Below, in pieces: positions 21,323-33,239 of a stretch of 64,000 nucleotides of DNA. This DNA is from Chara braunii (taxonomy: Eukaryota > Streptophyta > Charophyceae > Charales > Characeae). Location: the NCBI GenBank assembly GCA_003427395.1, contig BFEA01000322.1:1402280-1466279 (forward strand). The letters run 5' to 3'. How positions within the stretch are numbered: the first letter of the stretch is position 1; the number at the start of each line of letters is the position of its first letter. A program made the translations under genes and the position numbers. Under the pieces are notes generated by a model. It was not told the DNA's origin. It was given only the letters and a program-made list of their open reading frames with translations, and searched no databases.

Positions 21323-21600
21323 GTAGGTGAAACCCAACACCTCTCTATTTCACCCTCCCCCCCTCCCCTCCCCTTCCCTTCTCTGTAATTTTTCTGTAAG
21401 TCTTGGCACTCCTGACTCACCAATCGCAAGTAGGTTACAGCCTCCCGTTGCAGCCTCCAACAGCCTTTTGGGTAAATGAAGTTGTACCCGGCAACTAAGG
21501 GGGTCAGTAGGGGTTGGTACATTTGAATCCTGTGTGCTTGGGTGTGTTTCTGCCTGCTGGGTTGCCTACTGGGACTTTAATGAGCTGATTAGTTGGGGGG
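21323..21600 (+). other. probable intron or 3' flank of the phospholipase gene
   Basis: Begins with a donor-like GTAGGTGAAA, is pyrimidine-rich at 21340-21400, then runs to the solo LTR. No acceptor or further exon could be assigned. Confidence 0.35.
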
Positions 21601-22915
21601 TGTTACAATCCTGGCCAATTTCGAAGTACACATTCATCAGAAAGTACAATGCCGTCCAATTTCAAAAAGAAATGAATGAGCTTGAGAGGAGAGAGAGGGA
21701 AAGAAGAAGAAGAAAGGAAGAAGAAGATGATGTACACCAGCATGGACCAATGATAATGCTCTTCTTCTTCACCAACCACTCTCCTCCTCCTTATCTCCTC
21801 CCCTCTTATTAAAACAAGAAGTAACAATAATAATGTTGAATGGCTGAAACGGAATCAATGTCCGAATCCCTCTTCTACTGCAGGCACAACGTGAGGTCCA
21901 CCATAGCCATGACCATCCTTCCTGTTCCTCTTCATGTAGGCCTACTGAGGTCTCTGCCCTCCTGTCCAAAGGACAACACAAAGCAGCTATGTCGCTGCTC
22001 ATCAAACCGCCATGCCTGACTCTGCCTCGAGCTTCCTTGGTGCGGCACTACCCCAACAGGGGCCTTCCAGATGCAGTGCCGATCAAGGTGATCAAGACGG
22101 TGTCCACCATAGCCAGGTAGGTACCTCGCCAGTTTCCTCCTCAGTCCTCTTCTCCCTCCTCCTCCTACCGGTAGAGCTCCACCATAGCCGAGGTGGGAGC
22201 TCCCGGTCTTCTTCGTCCCAGCAGCGCCGTAGTACCCAGCGCTCCTCCAGCCAGCGCTCCAAGCAGTGTGTCGCCAAACTTGCACACCTAAGAATGAGGC
22301 TGAGCTCTTGGCTCAGCCCGAAGATATAGCCGCCTGCTTGCCTCTTGGGTGGTGACTTCCAGACCGCTGGGCCTCCCAAGCAACCGGTACCTCCTCCCTT
22401 TCGGAGGGAAACATCATTGCAGACTGATATTGCCCGTACAGGCCCTAGACTCAGCCTGGTTGGACTGGTACCCGCCTAGACCTAGCCTACCGCTACTGGG
22501 CCTCTAAAAATGCCAACTTTGTCTTCTTCTGCTCGGCCTCGAGTACCCGGCACATCTACTTCTACTTGGTGCGGTACCGGCCTACTTGCTACTTGAGTGT
22601 TTTTCCGCTGCTCTAAGGGTCGTCGGCCTCTTGCTCCGCCACTTTGAGTGTTTTCCCCGCTGCAACCCTCAATGTCATGGCGACATGTAAGTACCGGCCC
22701 TACGGGCCTCCCTAACAAGCAAGTGCCCTTGCAGGTCACACACACACTCAGGCCGACAAGCACTCAGACAGGCACGCAGGTCACAAAGCACACACACACA
22801 CACACACAGACTTGGAAAACTCAGCAGAATGCGGGAATCTCATCAAGGCATCCATTCGATCGGCATAACTCAGAAATCAGCAGTGTTCTCAGTGTGTGTT
22901 ATGTCGGGTCATTAC
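21601..22915 (-). mobile_element. solo LTR of family R2 (R2-b)
   Basis: On the minus strand it starts near GTAATGACCCGACATAAC and ends GGCCAGGATTGTAACA, matching the R2-a LTRs along its length. No internal sequence on either side, and no matching target-site duplication, so either LTR-LTR recombination or a rearrangement. It lies just downstream of the phospholipase exon and could provide ectopic transcription signals (inference). Confidence 0.75.
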
Positions 22916-22942
22916 GTGTAATAATAGGCGTATGGCTGTGAT

Positions 22943-23952
22943 TGAAAGGGTTTCACCCAGTTCGCGCAACATTGCAGATACCAGGACTCGATCCCCAGAC
23001 CTTCCCTAGCCCACTGTATAGTTGCCCGTTGACCCTGTGTGCTTTGAACCTGCGACCTGTCTCTAAAACTGTGTACAAAATTACAAATGTTTTGTGTGTG
23101 CAGCTTGGGTCGTGTGGATTTGATCCATAGATTAGTTGGTTAGAAGTCTTAAGGGTCGTCTGTAAGTTTCCTAAAATGGCAAATTTACAGTTGACCTTTC
23201 GAAAGGTCAACTGGCCATACGTCGTCTGAAAGGTCAGTAGGTCGTGGCTAGAGTAGTGCTCGAAGAGTCAACTTCACCTCTCGCAGGTTGAAAGGGCAGT
23301 ATGTCGATCTCTGAAAGGTCAAGAGTCCCAAGTCAACACTGAAGGGGCAACTGAAAGGGCAGCCCCAGTCCAGTCTGTTTTGCAGCAAGTACCAGAGTGG
23401 GACTGCACATCTTGAGGGCCTCGGACATCGGGCAGGCCCAGAGCACCAAACGAAACAGTACAAATAAGGAGTTAGCGATCAGTCATTCACTCATTATCTG
23501 GGGAACTACGCGGAAGCGCTGCTGGAGCGACTTGTGCGCTGAGTTCACCGGTGGTCAGCAAGAGAGCCCGAAGGTGGAAGAGGACAAGCGGCCATAGCCG
23601 CTGGAGAGGAGGAAGACAACGGCGGCAACAAGTTAGTAGTTAGCGTGTGTGTATGGGCTGACATTCAGGGTAGATCCAAGTGTTGTGTGTGTGCATGCAT
23701 GTGAGTGTGTCTGACGATGGATACATTGTTCGGGTGGGAATTCCAGACTGGCGCTTAGATGCCATAGCCATGAGATGTGACAAGTTGTTTTCAGCTGAGT
23801 TCCTGGCTGAAGGCCATATCTCTGAGTTTTTTGTGTGGGCGCACTGCGCCATCTCAAGTCTGTTGCTGATTCTGTGTCTGTGGAAGCTTCTGTTGCCATC
23901 GCCAGCTGCATGTATGCATGTTGAACATGAGGTGAAGACAAGTCTGATTGTA
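22943..23952 (+). repeat. 5' LTR of R1-b
   Basis: Starts TGAAAGGGTTTCACCC and ends CTGATTGTA before the primer-binding site. It shares with R1-c the same order of features (ATCCCCAGACCT, ACCTGCGACCTG, AAGTCTGATTG). The TATA position reads ACAAATAAG. Confidence 0.7.
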
Positions 23953-23967
23953 GTGGTATCGGAACTG
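23953..23967 (+). promoter_or_regulatory. primer-binding site of R1-b
   Basis: TGGTATCGGAACTGC directly after the LTR, one change from the R1-c site. Confidence 0.7.
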
Positions 23968-24747
23968 CTTCCCGTTGTCTGCACAAGCATCGCGGAGGTC
24001 AAACAGGAGGAAGGAGCCGACTGACACAAAGAAGGAGATGATGATGATGATGAGAGAGAGACACGTGTGAGGGAAGAAGACGACCATAGCAGACGGCAGC
24101 CACAACTGCTAGCTTGGAGAAGAAGAAGAACGATGACGAAAGAGAAAGCGATGGGAGAGAAGAGAGAGGTGACGAAGAAGAAGGTGATAGCAGCCATAGC
24201 CGACAACGAAGAAGAAGAAGAAGAAGTCGGCCACAGCCGAGCTTGAGGACGAAGAAGAAGAGGGTGAAGAAAACGAAGGAGACGAAGAGAGAGGAAGCCG
24301 CCATAGCTGGATGGTCAAAGAGTTGACCAGCGAGAGTTGACCAGCAAGAGCTGACCAGCGAGTGTTGACCAGCACAGTTGACTAAGTTGACAGTGGACCA
24401 AACTTGGAGTTCAATCTCTTCAAGCCTTGACCCTTGTCCTTTTATGCTCTGTGGATGTTGCATACTCATCTTGGAACTTGTTGCAGTCAAGTTTGTCTTG
24501 TAGAGTCTGTCATATCTTTCTGCATTGCATCACACCTGTTGTTGTAGGTTCCATGCATGTGGTCTGATAGAGGCTGAGGGGCCGACGCCTGCACTGGACT
24601 TAGTAGGGGTGGGGTGTATCTGACGCCAGACGACCTGGGGAAAAGGCCCCGCGGACCGGTACAGACCAGCAAGCTGCTCTGGGTGGTACACTATACCTGA
24701 ACTCCGAGCTGCAGATCGCGCGTTTAGTCTAAGTCTTGAGAGAACTT

Positions 24748-24832
24748 TGGCTGTGATCGTCGTCCTGACTGCGACGTTAAATAATTCCTGAGGAGTTATG
24801 AGGGATCTCCTTAAATGCCTCCTGATCAGCCA
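24748..24832 (+). ncRNA. conserved structured leader motif (R1-b copy)
   Basis: Outer helix TGGCTG (24748-24753) with CAGCCA (24827-24832). Inner helix AGGAG (24791-24795) with CTCCT (24807-24811). The outer pairs differ from those of R1-a and R1-c but remain complementary. Confidence 0.55.
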
Positions 24833-24892
24833 GTATTTTGTTGCACTGTGACTACTAAGTCCGGAATCCAGCCCCTGCCATATAGTCAGGAA

Positions 24893-26950
24893 CATGAGGA
24901 GAAGGCTGCCGTAATGCTTCGAGAGTAGAGGGAGAGAACGGAGAAGAGAGCCTTGGAGAAATAGGCGAAAAGACTAGCCTTGCTGGAAGAAGAAGCGGCT
25001 AGAAAGAAAAAAATGGAGGAGGAGATGGAGGTGTGGAAGAAGGAACAGGAGGCGAAGTTGGCCAAAGAATTGGCCTAAGAAGAAAAAGAGGAAAAAGAAA
25101 GCGAAGAAGAGGGGGCCCCGTTACAGAGGAGGAGAGAGAAGGAAGTAGTGAAGGGCCCAGAAGAAAGGAACGGGGAGAGAGGAGCATTCGAGTATAGGTC
25201 TACCCCCATCGGAAGAGGTGAAAAAGGTTGTAAAGGACTGGGTGGCAGGAATATCTCTGGGGGAAGATAGGGAAGCAGAGTTGATAGTCCCCTAGGCAGA
25301 AAGAGAAACGATAAGAAGAGAGTTGGAGAGAGAAAAGAGTCCCTGCGCCGTCAGGCAAAAGAGCAGGAGAAGCTGTTGGAGTGGAAGTTGCGCCTCGTGA
25401 AGGAGAAGACGAGGCGATTGGAAATGGCAGATAAGATGGAGGAGGAATTGAAGGCTGCAGAGGAGCGGCTGGGTAAGATGAAAGAAGAGACAAAGATAGG
25501 GAAACATATTGACACCCTCTCCCATAGTATGGCCTCTGTTCTGGCAGCTCAGCGAGAACAGATAAGGCACCTTAGTGGGCATGATATAGCACTTGAATCC
25601 ATACGAGCCGGGTTCCACGACTTTGCCCAGAAGATGATGATTCATCTCGTGAACGAAATGCAGACCGCAATCGGTAGAACATTTAAGTTTTGCACCGGTG
25701 CGATAGAGGGTGTCAAGTTGACAGTCCCTAAGGAGGAAGAATCACAACCTCGCCACGAGAGAGTCAAAGTTCGCTTCCCTGAGTCCTATAGTGGGAGAAG
25801 GGATGAGGACTTTGACAATTGGGAGGCTAGTATTAAATTGTATGTGTATTTACAGAACGTGCCTTCCGACGACCATGTCATGATAGCCTTTCAGGCCTTA
25901 AGTGACGAAGCAACTAGTTTCACCCGGACTCTCGCACGAGCCGCCCGCTGCGAAAATGACATGGTCGCTTATTCTGCCATTACTAACCTCAGTGATTTCT
26001 TTGCTGCATTGCGAGAACGCTTTCCGAATGTCACTAGAGCATTGAGGGCATCCGATGAAGTCCAAATGATCCATATGCGACCTTGGAAGAGTGCATGCAC
26101 CGAAAACCGCTATGGACGAACTGATTTTGTGCCTGACCATTGAGTTATAGAAGCGCTGCTAGTCCAACTCTTCTATTGTCACGTTGCCCGAGCAATTGCA
26201 AGGGCACTTCTTTAACAAGAGGCAACAACCTGGGATGACCTATGATCTCCTCAGTAAGGAAGTTGTTGCCTTCACCACCCAGTTGCCAGTTACCACTTTT
26301 TGGCATAAGGACTTGGCCAAAGGAAAAAAGTGGAAGGGTCGCACCATCTCTGGCCAATTTAAGGCCAAAGACAGTCTCATACTAACAATGGAAGAAGGTG
26401 GTGCCAAAGAAGTCCCCTATATTGACATAGAATGGGGACTTGAGGAAGAGGACAGTAGTGCAGAGAGAAGGAGTTCATACGCCGCTGTCGCGGCCGGAGG
26501 GAGACCGCAAGGAGAAGGACGAGGCCATGGAAGAGGTCGCCAGGCCTTAGGTGGTCGAGGGCAAGGCGACGAGGGGGTTGGCGACAACAAAGATCGCCAA
26601 GTGGGAGGTAGGGGTTAGGTCCCCCATCTAACCGCCGTAGCTCGAGTCAGTCACCTCCCAGAAGGGATGAATGGCACCCAGGTCGGCCTGGAGGGAGACC
26701 CTGGGAAACCCTAGGCTTAGAACGTAATGTTTGGCAGGATCGCATGGACAAGTTCCAATGCGTGTTCTGTGGAGATCCCGGACATATCATTAAATTTTGC
26801 TCGAAGTATAAGAAGCTTAATCGCGCTGCATTTGGGCAGCAAAAGGCAGCCGCCGGTAGAGGTAGCAACTGCCCCTACCCTAGGAGCATGTGGAGACGAG
26901 CATGCACGAGAAGTAGAAATTCCCACTCCACATGTGTCCATCGCATAGGT
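24893..26950 (+). pseudogene. gag of R1-b, broken
   Basis: The N-terminal coiled-coil part (24893-25370) has several stops. The 255-codon frame 25376-26143 covers the gag core (DNWEASIKLYVYLQNVPSDD, FQALSDEATSF, FFAALRERFP), closely parallel to R1-c. After a stop it continues at 26184-26618 with an Arg/Gly-rich tail. A complete zinc knuckle CX2CX4HX4C (CVFCGDPGHIIKFC) lies at 26759-26800, whereas R1-c has lost its last Cys. Confidence 0.75.
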
Positions 26951-26955
26951 TGGTG

Positions 26956-28260
26956 GATAACCAGTCTCGTATGCTGGCCACTTTGGCATCGTCCAGCCTC
27001 AAACCATCCACAAAAATTTAACGACCCAAGTACAAGATCTTGGTGCGACCGAACTCGCATTTCTCCAAGTTGACCTTGTACTGGTGCTGTCTTAGGAGAC
27101 TTAGCACTGTTTTCAAGTGCTCTGCATGCTCCTCTACAGTCTTACTAAAGATAAGGATATCATCAAGGTACACGACGATGAACTTAGACCATGAAAAATC
27201 CTATTCATTGCGTGCTGAAATGTTCCAGGGGCATTGCATAGGCCAAAGGGCATCACCACAAACTCGTACAGACTGTACCTAGTTTGGAAAGAGGTTTTGC
27301 TCTGGTCCTTAGGTCAATAGCAATTTGATGGTATCCGGACTTCAGATCTATCTTTGTGAAGTACCGACATCCCTGCACTCTATCCAATAGGTCGTCGATG
27401 CGGGGTAGGGGCTCCATGTTCTTAACGGTGATGGCATTGAGGCCCCTATAGTCAATGCACATCCTTAGGGTACCTCCCTTCTTAGGAACAAATAGGACTG
27501 GAGCACCATAAGGGGAGGTACTAGGCCGAATCCATCCCTTTTCTGTGAGCTCTTTAAGCTGGTGGCGGAGCTCATCCAACTTCGCAGGAGACATCTTACA
27601 GATTTGTCCTCTAGGTACCTTACTACCTGGGACGACCTCTATTGCATGGACCACCTCCCTTTCCACCACACCATTGGGCTCCTCAAAAAGGTCTGAATAT
27701 TGTGCGACGACTGCTTCTATCTCTGGGGATGATTTTACGGCCTCCCCTTTCTCAGAGACAAAGACTAAGTACATACCTTTCTCGCAATTTTGTTTATAGT
27801 AGTTATAGAAGGAAGATGCACACATCCACCCGTAGTTTTCCACTAGACTGCTAGCTTTGAACTTCTGCAGTCTAACGGTTCTACAGTTGGGCAACTTGTG
27901 GATCATCACCTTTCTATCCCAATCGAATTGAGGTTGAGCAACCTCGAGGTAATACATACCTAGCAGCATATCGAATGGTAGTTCGTCGCTAATAAGGAAC
28001 GAGATTTTATGTCCCAATTCCCCTCCTCCATAGGAGAAGGTGCAGACTACATCCTTGACATAGTCTTGTACAACCATGCGATGCTTGTTGGCTAGCGTTG
28101 ATGCTACATATCTACTGAGCCGCTGCACTTGGTCCCCTAACCGCAACCTATCCACACAAGCACGACTGATGAAGTTTCATGTAGAGCCTATGTCTGCGAA
28201 GGCACCCACTTTGCGGCCACCTACATCAACCTCGACCACAAAATGTTCACCCCTAGGACC
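26956..28260 (-). pseudogene. protease–reverse transcriptase region of R4, truncated
   Basis: The protease active site reads AFADIGST (usual DSGA/DTGA), followed by a stop. From 28155 a 300-codon frame runs through the [57 protein letters not shown]. After frameshifts near 27280 the homology continues with YLDDILIF (about 27164-27178, catalytic Asp pair intact) and on to RDWLSTN at 26960. RNase H and integrase are absent, lost at the junction with R1-b. Confidence 0.75.
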
Positions 28261-29836
28261 TTTGCTAATCATCCCCCAAGAGCCGTTGGGGTCCTTCCCT
28301 GACCACTCAGTCTGTAACTCTTCTAGGGACTCGTACACATCTCTCGAATAGAGCATCAGTGGGTCTGAATGTGTCTGCGGGGCGATGGATGGGTCACTAG
28401 CCTTGGCCAACGCCTGAAGTGGTGAAGGCAACGTTACCACTTCAGCACGAGTAAGAGTGGCTAACACTCCTACTGGGCCGAGGGTGTTTCCCTGCAAAGT
28501 GCTCGCAGAAGCACCACCAGGGTTCGAAGATAAGCCCACCACTATTGGAGAGGCTACCTTTGTGGTGACCATCTTGCCTCCGCAAGTCCTGGATGTGCGG
28601 CCATAGTTGCCACAATTCAGACAAGTACCCCTAGCAACTCGATCTCTCCACACCTTGTAATCTAAACAAAGTTTTACCCATGCGGGTATTCCTTGATTGC
28701 CCTGACCCTTGAACCGGCCTACCTTCTGCTTCCCGGTCCCCCTAGTCTTTTCTATGATAGGCGCCACGACTCCCCCTTCCGAAATCTCGCTGGCCGCATC
28801 ATGCTTTGTCTCTTCCCCAAAGTCAGGGAAGTCATCAATCTCAGTTGCCTGACCATCATGGTCGACAAACATGAGATTGCCTTTCTTCCTCCAATCTTGG
28901 GGAAGTTTCTTCTTCCTACTATCTCCTTGACCCTGATGAGCGGACCCTTGATGGCCCAGGAGACTGTTGCAGTGGCTGCATAGCCACCGAGACAGGTTGC
29001 TGCACGCTAACCTGAGTCTGCCTTGACGATGGGACTGTAGCTGCCACCATCGTTGATGGTACAAAAGAAGTTCTAAGGACCGGACCACTAACTGCTACTT
29101 AACCACTTGGAGGGGGCATGCCAAACATAAGAGAAAATGAGGGCCCTATCGGCGATGGCGTCACTGAGGGACCCGCAATCGAAGGGGGAGCTACAACATA
29201 CTGAGGCTGCCTCATCATTGGACGAGGAGCCTGCAGTGCAGCCAGAATCCGGTTTTGGCCAGCCACTAGTTCAGCCAACACTTCCTGCTACACAACCTGC
29301 GTTTCTGCCACACAAAGGAGCGAACGATGCAGCGCTTGTATTGCAGGATCGAGTGTCGAATCGTGTAGTGCCTCTAATCTACTTAGCTCCTACCTCCTGC
29401 TCCCTAGTCTAGCTTTTCTCAATATAGCTCTCTGTCTCCTTTCTGCTGCCTCACTCAATTGTCGTTGCAACTCATCATGAAGTTCTTCTGCTTGGGGGAT
29501 CTCATAATCCTCCGGTGTGAGTTGAGTCTGTTGGCTGACTTGCGAGCAACCATATTGACTAACTGGACCTTGAGAGATACCCTGACTAACCCCTGACGAA
29601 GTGGCCTGGGACGAGGCCTGTGACATGGAGGCGGTAGCCATTGCGGCCTCTAAGCTGGCTGCTGCTGACCTAACCCTCCTTAATGCTCCCCTTTCCCTGG
29701 CTTCCCTCCGCAGCCTCCTTTCCTCTCCTGGTCCTAATTCCGGGAAAGTGATCGGTCGACTGAGAGCAGTTCTACGGGTAACTCTAAGAGGTTCCACTAG
29801 TCGTTCCGCCTCCTCACTACTGCCTGCATCACTCAT
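28177..29836 (-). pseudogene. gag of R4, broken
   Basis: Starts at ATG 29836. The 148-codon first frame is charged (EERRLRREARERGALRRV) and then Ser/Gln-rich (SQASSQATSSGVSQG). After stops, 29281-29099 and 29088-28177 continue. The zinc knuckle reads CLNCGNYGRTSRTC with Arg in place of the His of CX2CX4HX4C. The N-terminal sequence is unlike R1, so this is a distinct family. Confidence 0.65.
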
Positions 29837-30361
29837 GAGCTACAGTGTGTGTGATCTAAACTAGAATCCACACAGAATCCTACCTTAGCATGACACCCAA
29901 CCGAGTATGATATTCTACTAGTTTCGGTCAGCCTGGAGAGAAGTAGTCAAGTGGTAAACAACAACTAGTATCAAATCCTACAGGTAATACTAATTCTATT
30001 TTTGGATTACTCAGGAACAAAATGCATGCAGCAAAGAATACTAACTATCTGCAGTTGTCTGTTAGTTGTCAGTGAAGCCCATAACAACTAAATAATCAAA
30101 AATAAAATTGTGCCACCTGTAGAGATGCATCTTGGATGGAATATTTTCCAATTAGTACCTCTACGAACAGTTACCGGAATCCCCCTTCTCCCTGTATCCT
30201 TCTTGAGTGGTCACTTTGTGTCAACGCCTTGAGCATCTGGTTGAGCGGCGTGTCTGAAGGTGTGCAATTCGGCCCACCCCTATGCCCCAAGTCTATATCG
30301 AACCTGCCAACCCCTGCACCTTCTTTACCCTCGCATGCAACGAGCCTTACTTCCGGTTGAT

Positions 30362-30448
30362 CTGACTGATCAAGAGGCAGTTTAAGGACACCCCCCAAGG
30401 TCCTCAGGAATTATTTAACGTCGCAGACAAGACGACGATCACAGCCAG
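30362..30448 (-). ncRNA. conserved structured leader motif (R4 copy)
   Basis: Minus-strand reading: outer helix CTGGCTG (30448-30442) with CAGTCAG (30368-30362), one G-U pair. Inner helix AGGAC with GTCCT (30404-30400 with 30389-30385). Relative to AGGAG/CTCCT in R1 copies the last pair has flipped from G-C to C-G. Confidence 0.55.
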
Positions 30449-31788
30449 GGTTCAATCCGGAACCCGCCAGAAGTGTTTATAGACGGTCTGATAAGCGTCT
30501 GTAAAAGGGTTGGCATGCCCAGTATGACCTCTATTGCGCAACAACAGAATCGAGGACTTGCAGCAAACCATGCGTGTACTAGTCCCAGTGGGTTGGCATG
30601 GTGACCGTTGTAGGGCCAAACCCCTTAAAACTTTCGAGCCCGCGTTGACCCCACTCCGGGTCCCAATTGGCTCGGCCCACCCACGCTCATGCTTAGGGCG
30701 CGGGCCATTCGTCACGGGGTCACCCCCACCTAGTGCTTTGAGATGGATGGGGGTGGGCCATCGAGCGAGAGAGCTTTGACATTGGGGATGTAGCTCAACC
30801 CTCACGCCGAGTGGTAGTCTCGATGATCTTTTCGCAAGCATAATTTTTTTGATTTTTTTATTGTGTTCGCAGACAATTGCTCCTTCGAATACTCGAGCAG
30901 TCCAGGGGTTTTTTAAAAGTTCTCTTCCTTTGTGCGTAGGCTAAGCGTCATCCTTAGGCCACGCACCATTTCCCTCCACAACAGTCCTATGACATCATCG
31001 GGGCACGACGGCGCCGTCTTCCCCCTTTGCCCCTATGTTCTTTTGTGATCCACATGTCCCATCCATGACTTTGTTGCCTGCCCTTAGTCTTTTCGGGCCT
31101 CCATCCGCATACAAAGGGGCTGCTTCATGTTCCGACCAATTAAGACTTCATTCCCCACTCAGTCCATACTTAAAGCGTTATACACCAAGGGCCCATTCAC
31201 TTGTAGAGTTTACACTAAGGCCCCACAGCCTCTTGCTCATTCATTCCTCTTCCCTTTGCTGGCACATCCCTGGCCCAATCCCGCTCAAGTCACCTCAATG
31301 CTACTCACCTGCACAATCAACACAAAGCAAAGACCGATATAATCCCCCACTTGGGGTCAACACATAACCCTTCCCACATGCCTAAGTTTTCATTCTTTGC
31401 CCTCGGCTTCCTTCCCATTCCTTTTACTATACTCAGCCAGTCCATTCTCTTCTCATAGTCATGCAGTCTGGGTTCTAGTTGAGTCAACTGACCTTTCTTC
31501 TCAAACAACAATATCTTTCTTTAGTCCTCTTTGGACGAGCCTGCTTCCGATCTCCACCACGTTTTCCGTCTACCGTTCTCAAGTGTTCCCCTCTTTTCCG
31601 TTTTGGTGGCACAAGTCCTTCCCTTGCCCTCTCCCTCCACCAAGTGAGGTCAACTTTCTTTCACCGTTCGTCCCCTGGCAACGTAACAAGTGAGAGGAAG
31701 AGGTTAGTTGTATGCTAGGTGGGAAAAGAACAAGGTTTAGACTTAGGTCATGGAGGGGTAGAGGAAAGAGGACCAAACGACGAAATAG

Positions 31789-31789
<1 letters not shown>
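30449..31789. other. unassigned; expected to include remaining R4 leader/LTR
   Basis: No gene or motif I can support. Several open frames exist on both strands without recognisable domains. No primer-binding site found. Confidence 0.3.

Positions 31790-31874
<85 letters not shown>
31790..31874. repeat. (GA)n microsatellite
   Basis: About 42 uninterrupted GA units after GGGGAGAG. Confidence 0.95.
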
Positions 31875-31876
<2 letters not shown>

Positions 31877-31934
31877 CCCAATAAATCCTAATCAAACCTT
31901 ACCCTTACTTGACCTACCATCCCTTATTCAAGGT

Positions 31935-32700
31935 CCGGACCGGTACATCATCAATATGAGAGAAAGACTGAACAACACAAGTGTAATCGGCTTACACATG
32001 CACACAGAGCTATGGAGGCAGCAAGATCTGAACAGGTACATCACTAAGTGAGGGGGAAACCGAACAGCACAAGTGTGATTATCCTACACAGTCAAGGAAG
32101 CAACAAATCTGAACAGGCACTTTACTAAGTGAGAGGAAGGTTGAAGAAAACAAGTGTGACTTATCCGACACATGCACAAAGAGCTATGGAAGCAACAGAT
32201 CCGAACCGGAACATCACCAAGTGGGAGAAGGACTGAATAGCACAAGTGTTACTACATCATACACATGTGGAAGCTATGGAAGCAACTAGGAAGAATCAAC
32301 ACATCACTAAGTAGAGAAAAGACTGAACTGCACAAGTTAGATTACAGCATACACATGCGGGGAGGTATGGAACAATTAGGAAGAACCGGCACGACACCAA
32401 GTGAGAGAAGGATTGAACTGCACAAGTTAGACTACAACATACACATGTGGGAAGCCATGGAAGCAACTAGGAAGAACCGACGCATCACCAAGTGGAGAAA
32501 AGACTGAACTTCACAGGCTAGACTATAGCATACACATGTTTGAAGCTATGGAAGCAACTAGGAAGAGTCGGCACATCACCAAATAAGAGAAAGACTGAAC
32601 TTCACAGGTTAGACTACAACATACACATGTTTGAAGCTATGGAAGCAACTAGGAAGAGCTGGCACATCACCAAGTAAGAGAAAGACTGCATGTGAGTGAG
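31935..32700. repeat. ~80-92-bp tandem repeat, about 8 units
   Basis: Unit landmarks in order: GAACTGCACAAGTTAGACTA, CATACACATG, GAAGCTATGGAAGCAAC, CACATCACCAAGTGAGAGAA. Unit starts near 31968, 32052, 32132, 32233, 32325, 32413, 32505 and 32597. Units become more alike toward the right, as in an expanding satellite. Confidence 0.85.
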
Positions 32701-32999
32701 ACTTGCTCAAACACCTGCATAGCACTCATGGAAGCATCCAACATTGAATCAAATCATTACAAGGTGGAGAAATGGACAATGTGAGAGGCTAGGCTCACCA
32801 AAGTGCCTTCATGAGTGAAAATCGAAGTAAAGATTTACCCCCAAGTGGGGGGAGAGATAGATCTTGATGTGAGAGTAAGTAAATCTCTCCCTCAAGCCAG
32901 GAATCTCATAGCCCAAAATGGAGATTTGCCAGGGAGTGAAGGAAATGACCATCATGGAGACACCACTAATAGAGGATCTACTTTCTATCTCTTCCTTGA

Positions 33000-33156
33000 A
33001 GAAGAAGTAGAAGATGAGGAGGAAGAAGGAGAGAGGGAGGAGGAGGATGAAGAGGAAAGAATAAAGAAGAAAAGGAGAGAAAAAAAAGAAGAAGAAGAAG
33101 AAGAAGAAGGAGAAGAAGAAGAAGAAGAAGAAGAAGAAGAAGAAGAAGAAGAAGAG
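33000..33156. repeat. (GAA)n-rich low-complexity tract
   Basis: GAA/GAG repeats. The acidic open frame across it (32815-33243) is most likely a by-product of the tract. Confidence 0.9.
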
Positions 33157-33239
33157 TTTCTCCTCCTTGTTCTCACTCACCTCTCCTTTCTTCTCTTGGT
33201 GTTGAAGACCAGTCTTGATGAAGCTCCTTCCTCCTTTGC

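Larger units (their letters stand above)
22943..26955 (+). mobile_element. Ty3/gypsy element R1-b, 5' part (LTR to gag)
   Basis: LTR 22943-23952, primer-binding site, leader with structured motif, and gag. Homology to R1-c stops at about 26953, exactly where minus-strand R4 begins. It lacks pol and a 3' LTR. Clearly older or more divergent than R1-a and R1-c. Confidence 0.75.
26956..30450 (-). mobile_element. Ty3/gypsy element R4, leader-gag-pro-RT part
   Basis: Minus-strand order from the right: leader motif 30362-30448, gag from 29836, protease, RT to 26956, where it abuts the gag of R1-b tail to tail. Upstream of 30450 I could not find its primer-binding site or LTR. The leader motif and RT show it belongs to the same broad clade as R1. 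Confidence 0.7.

Noticed and set aside
31935-32700. Repeat array resembling a CRISPR
   Set aside because: Units are contiguous and 80-92 bp, with no unique spacers. The setting is eukaryotic.
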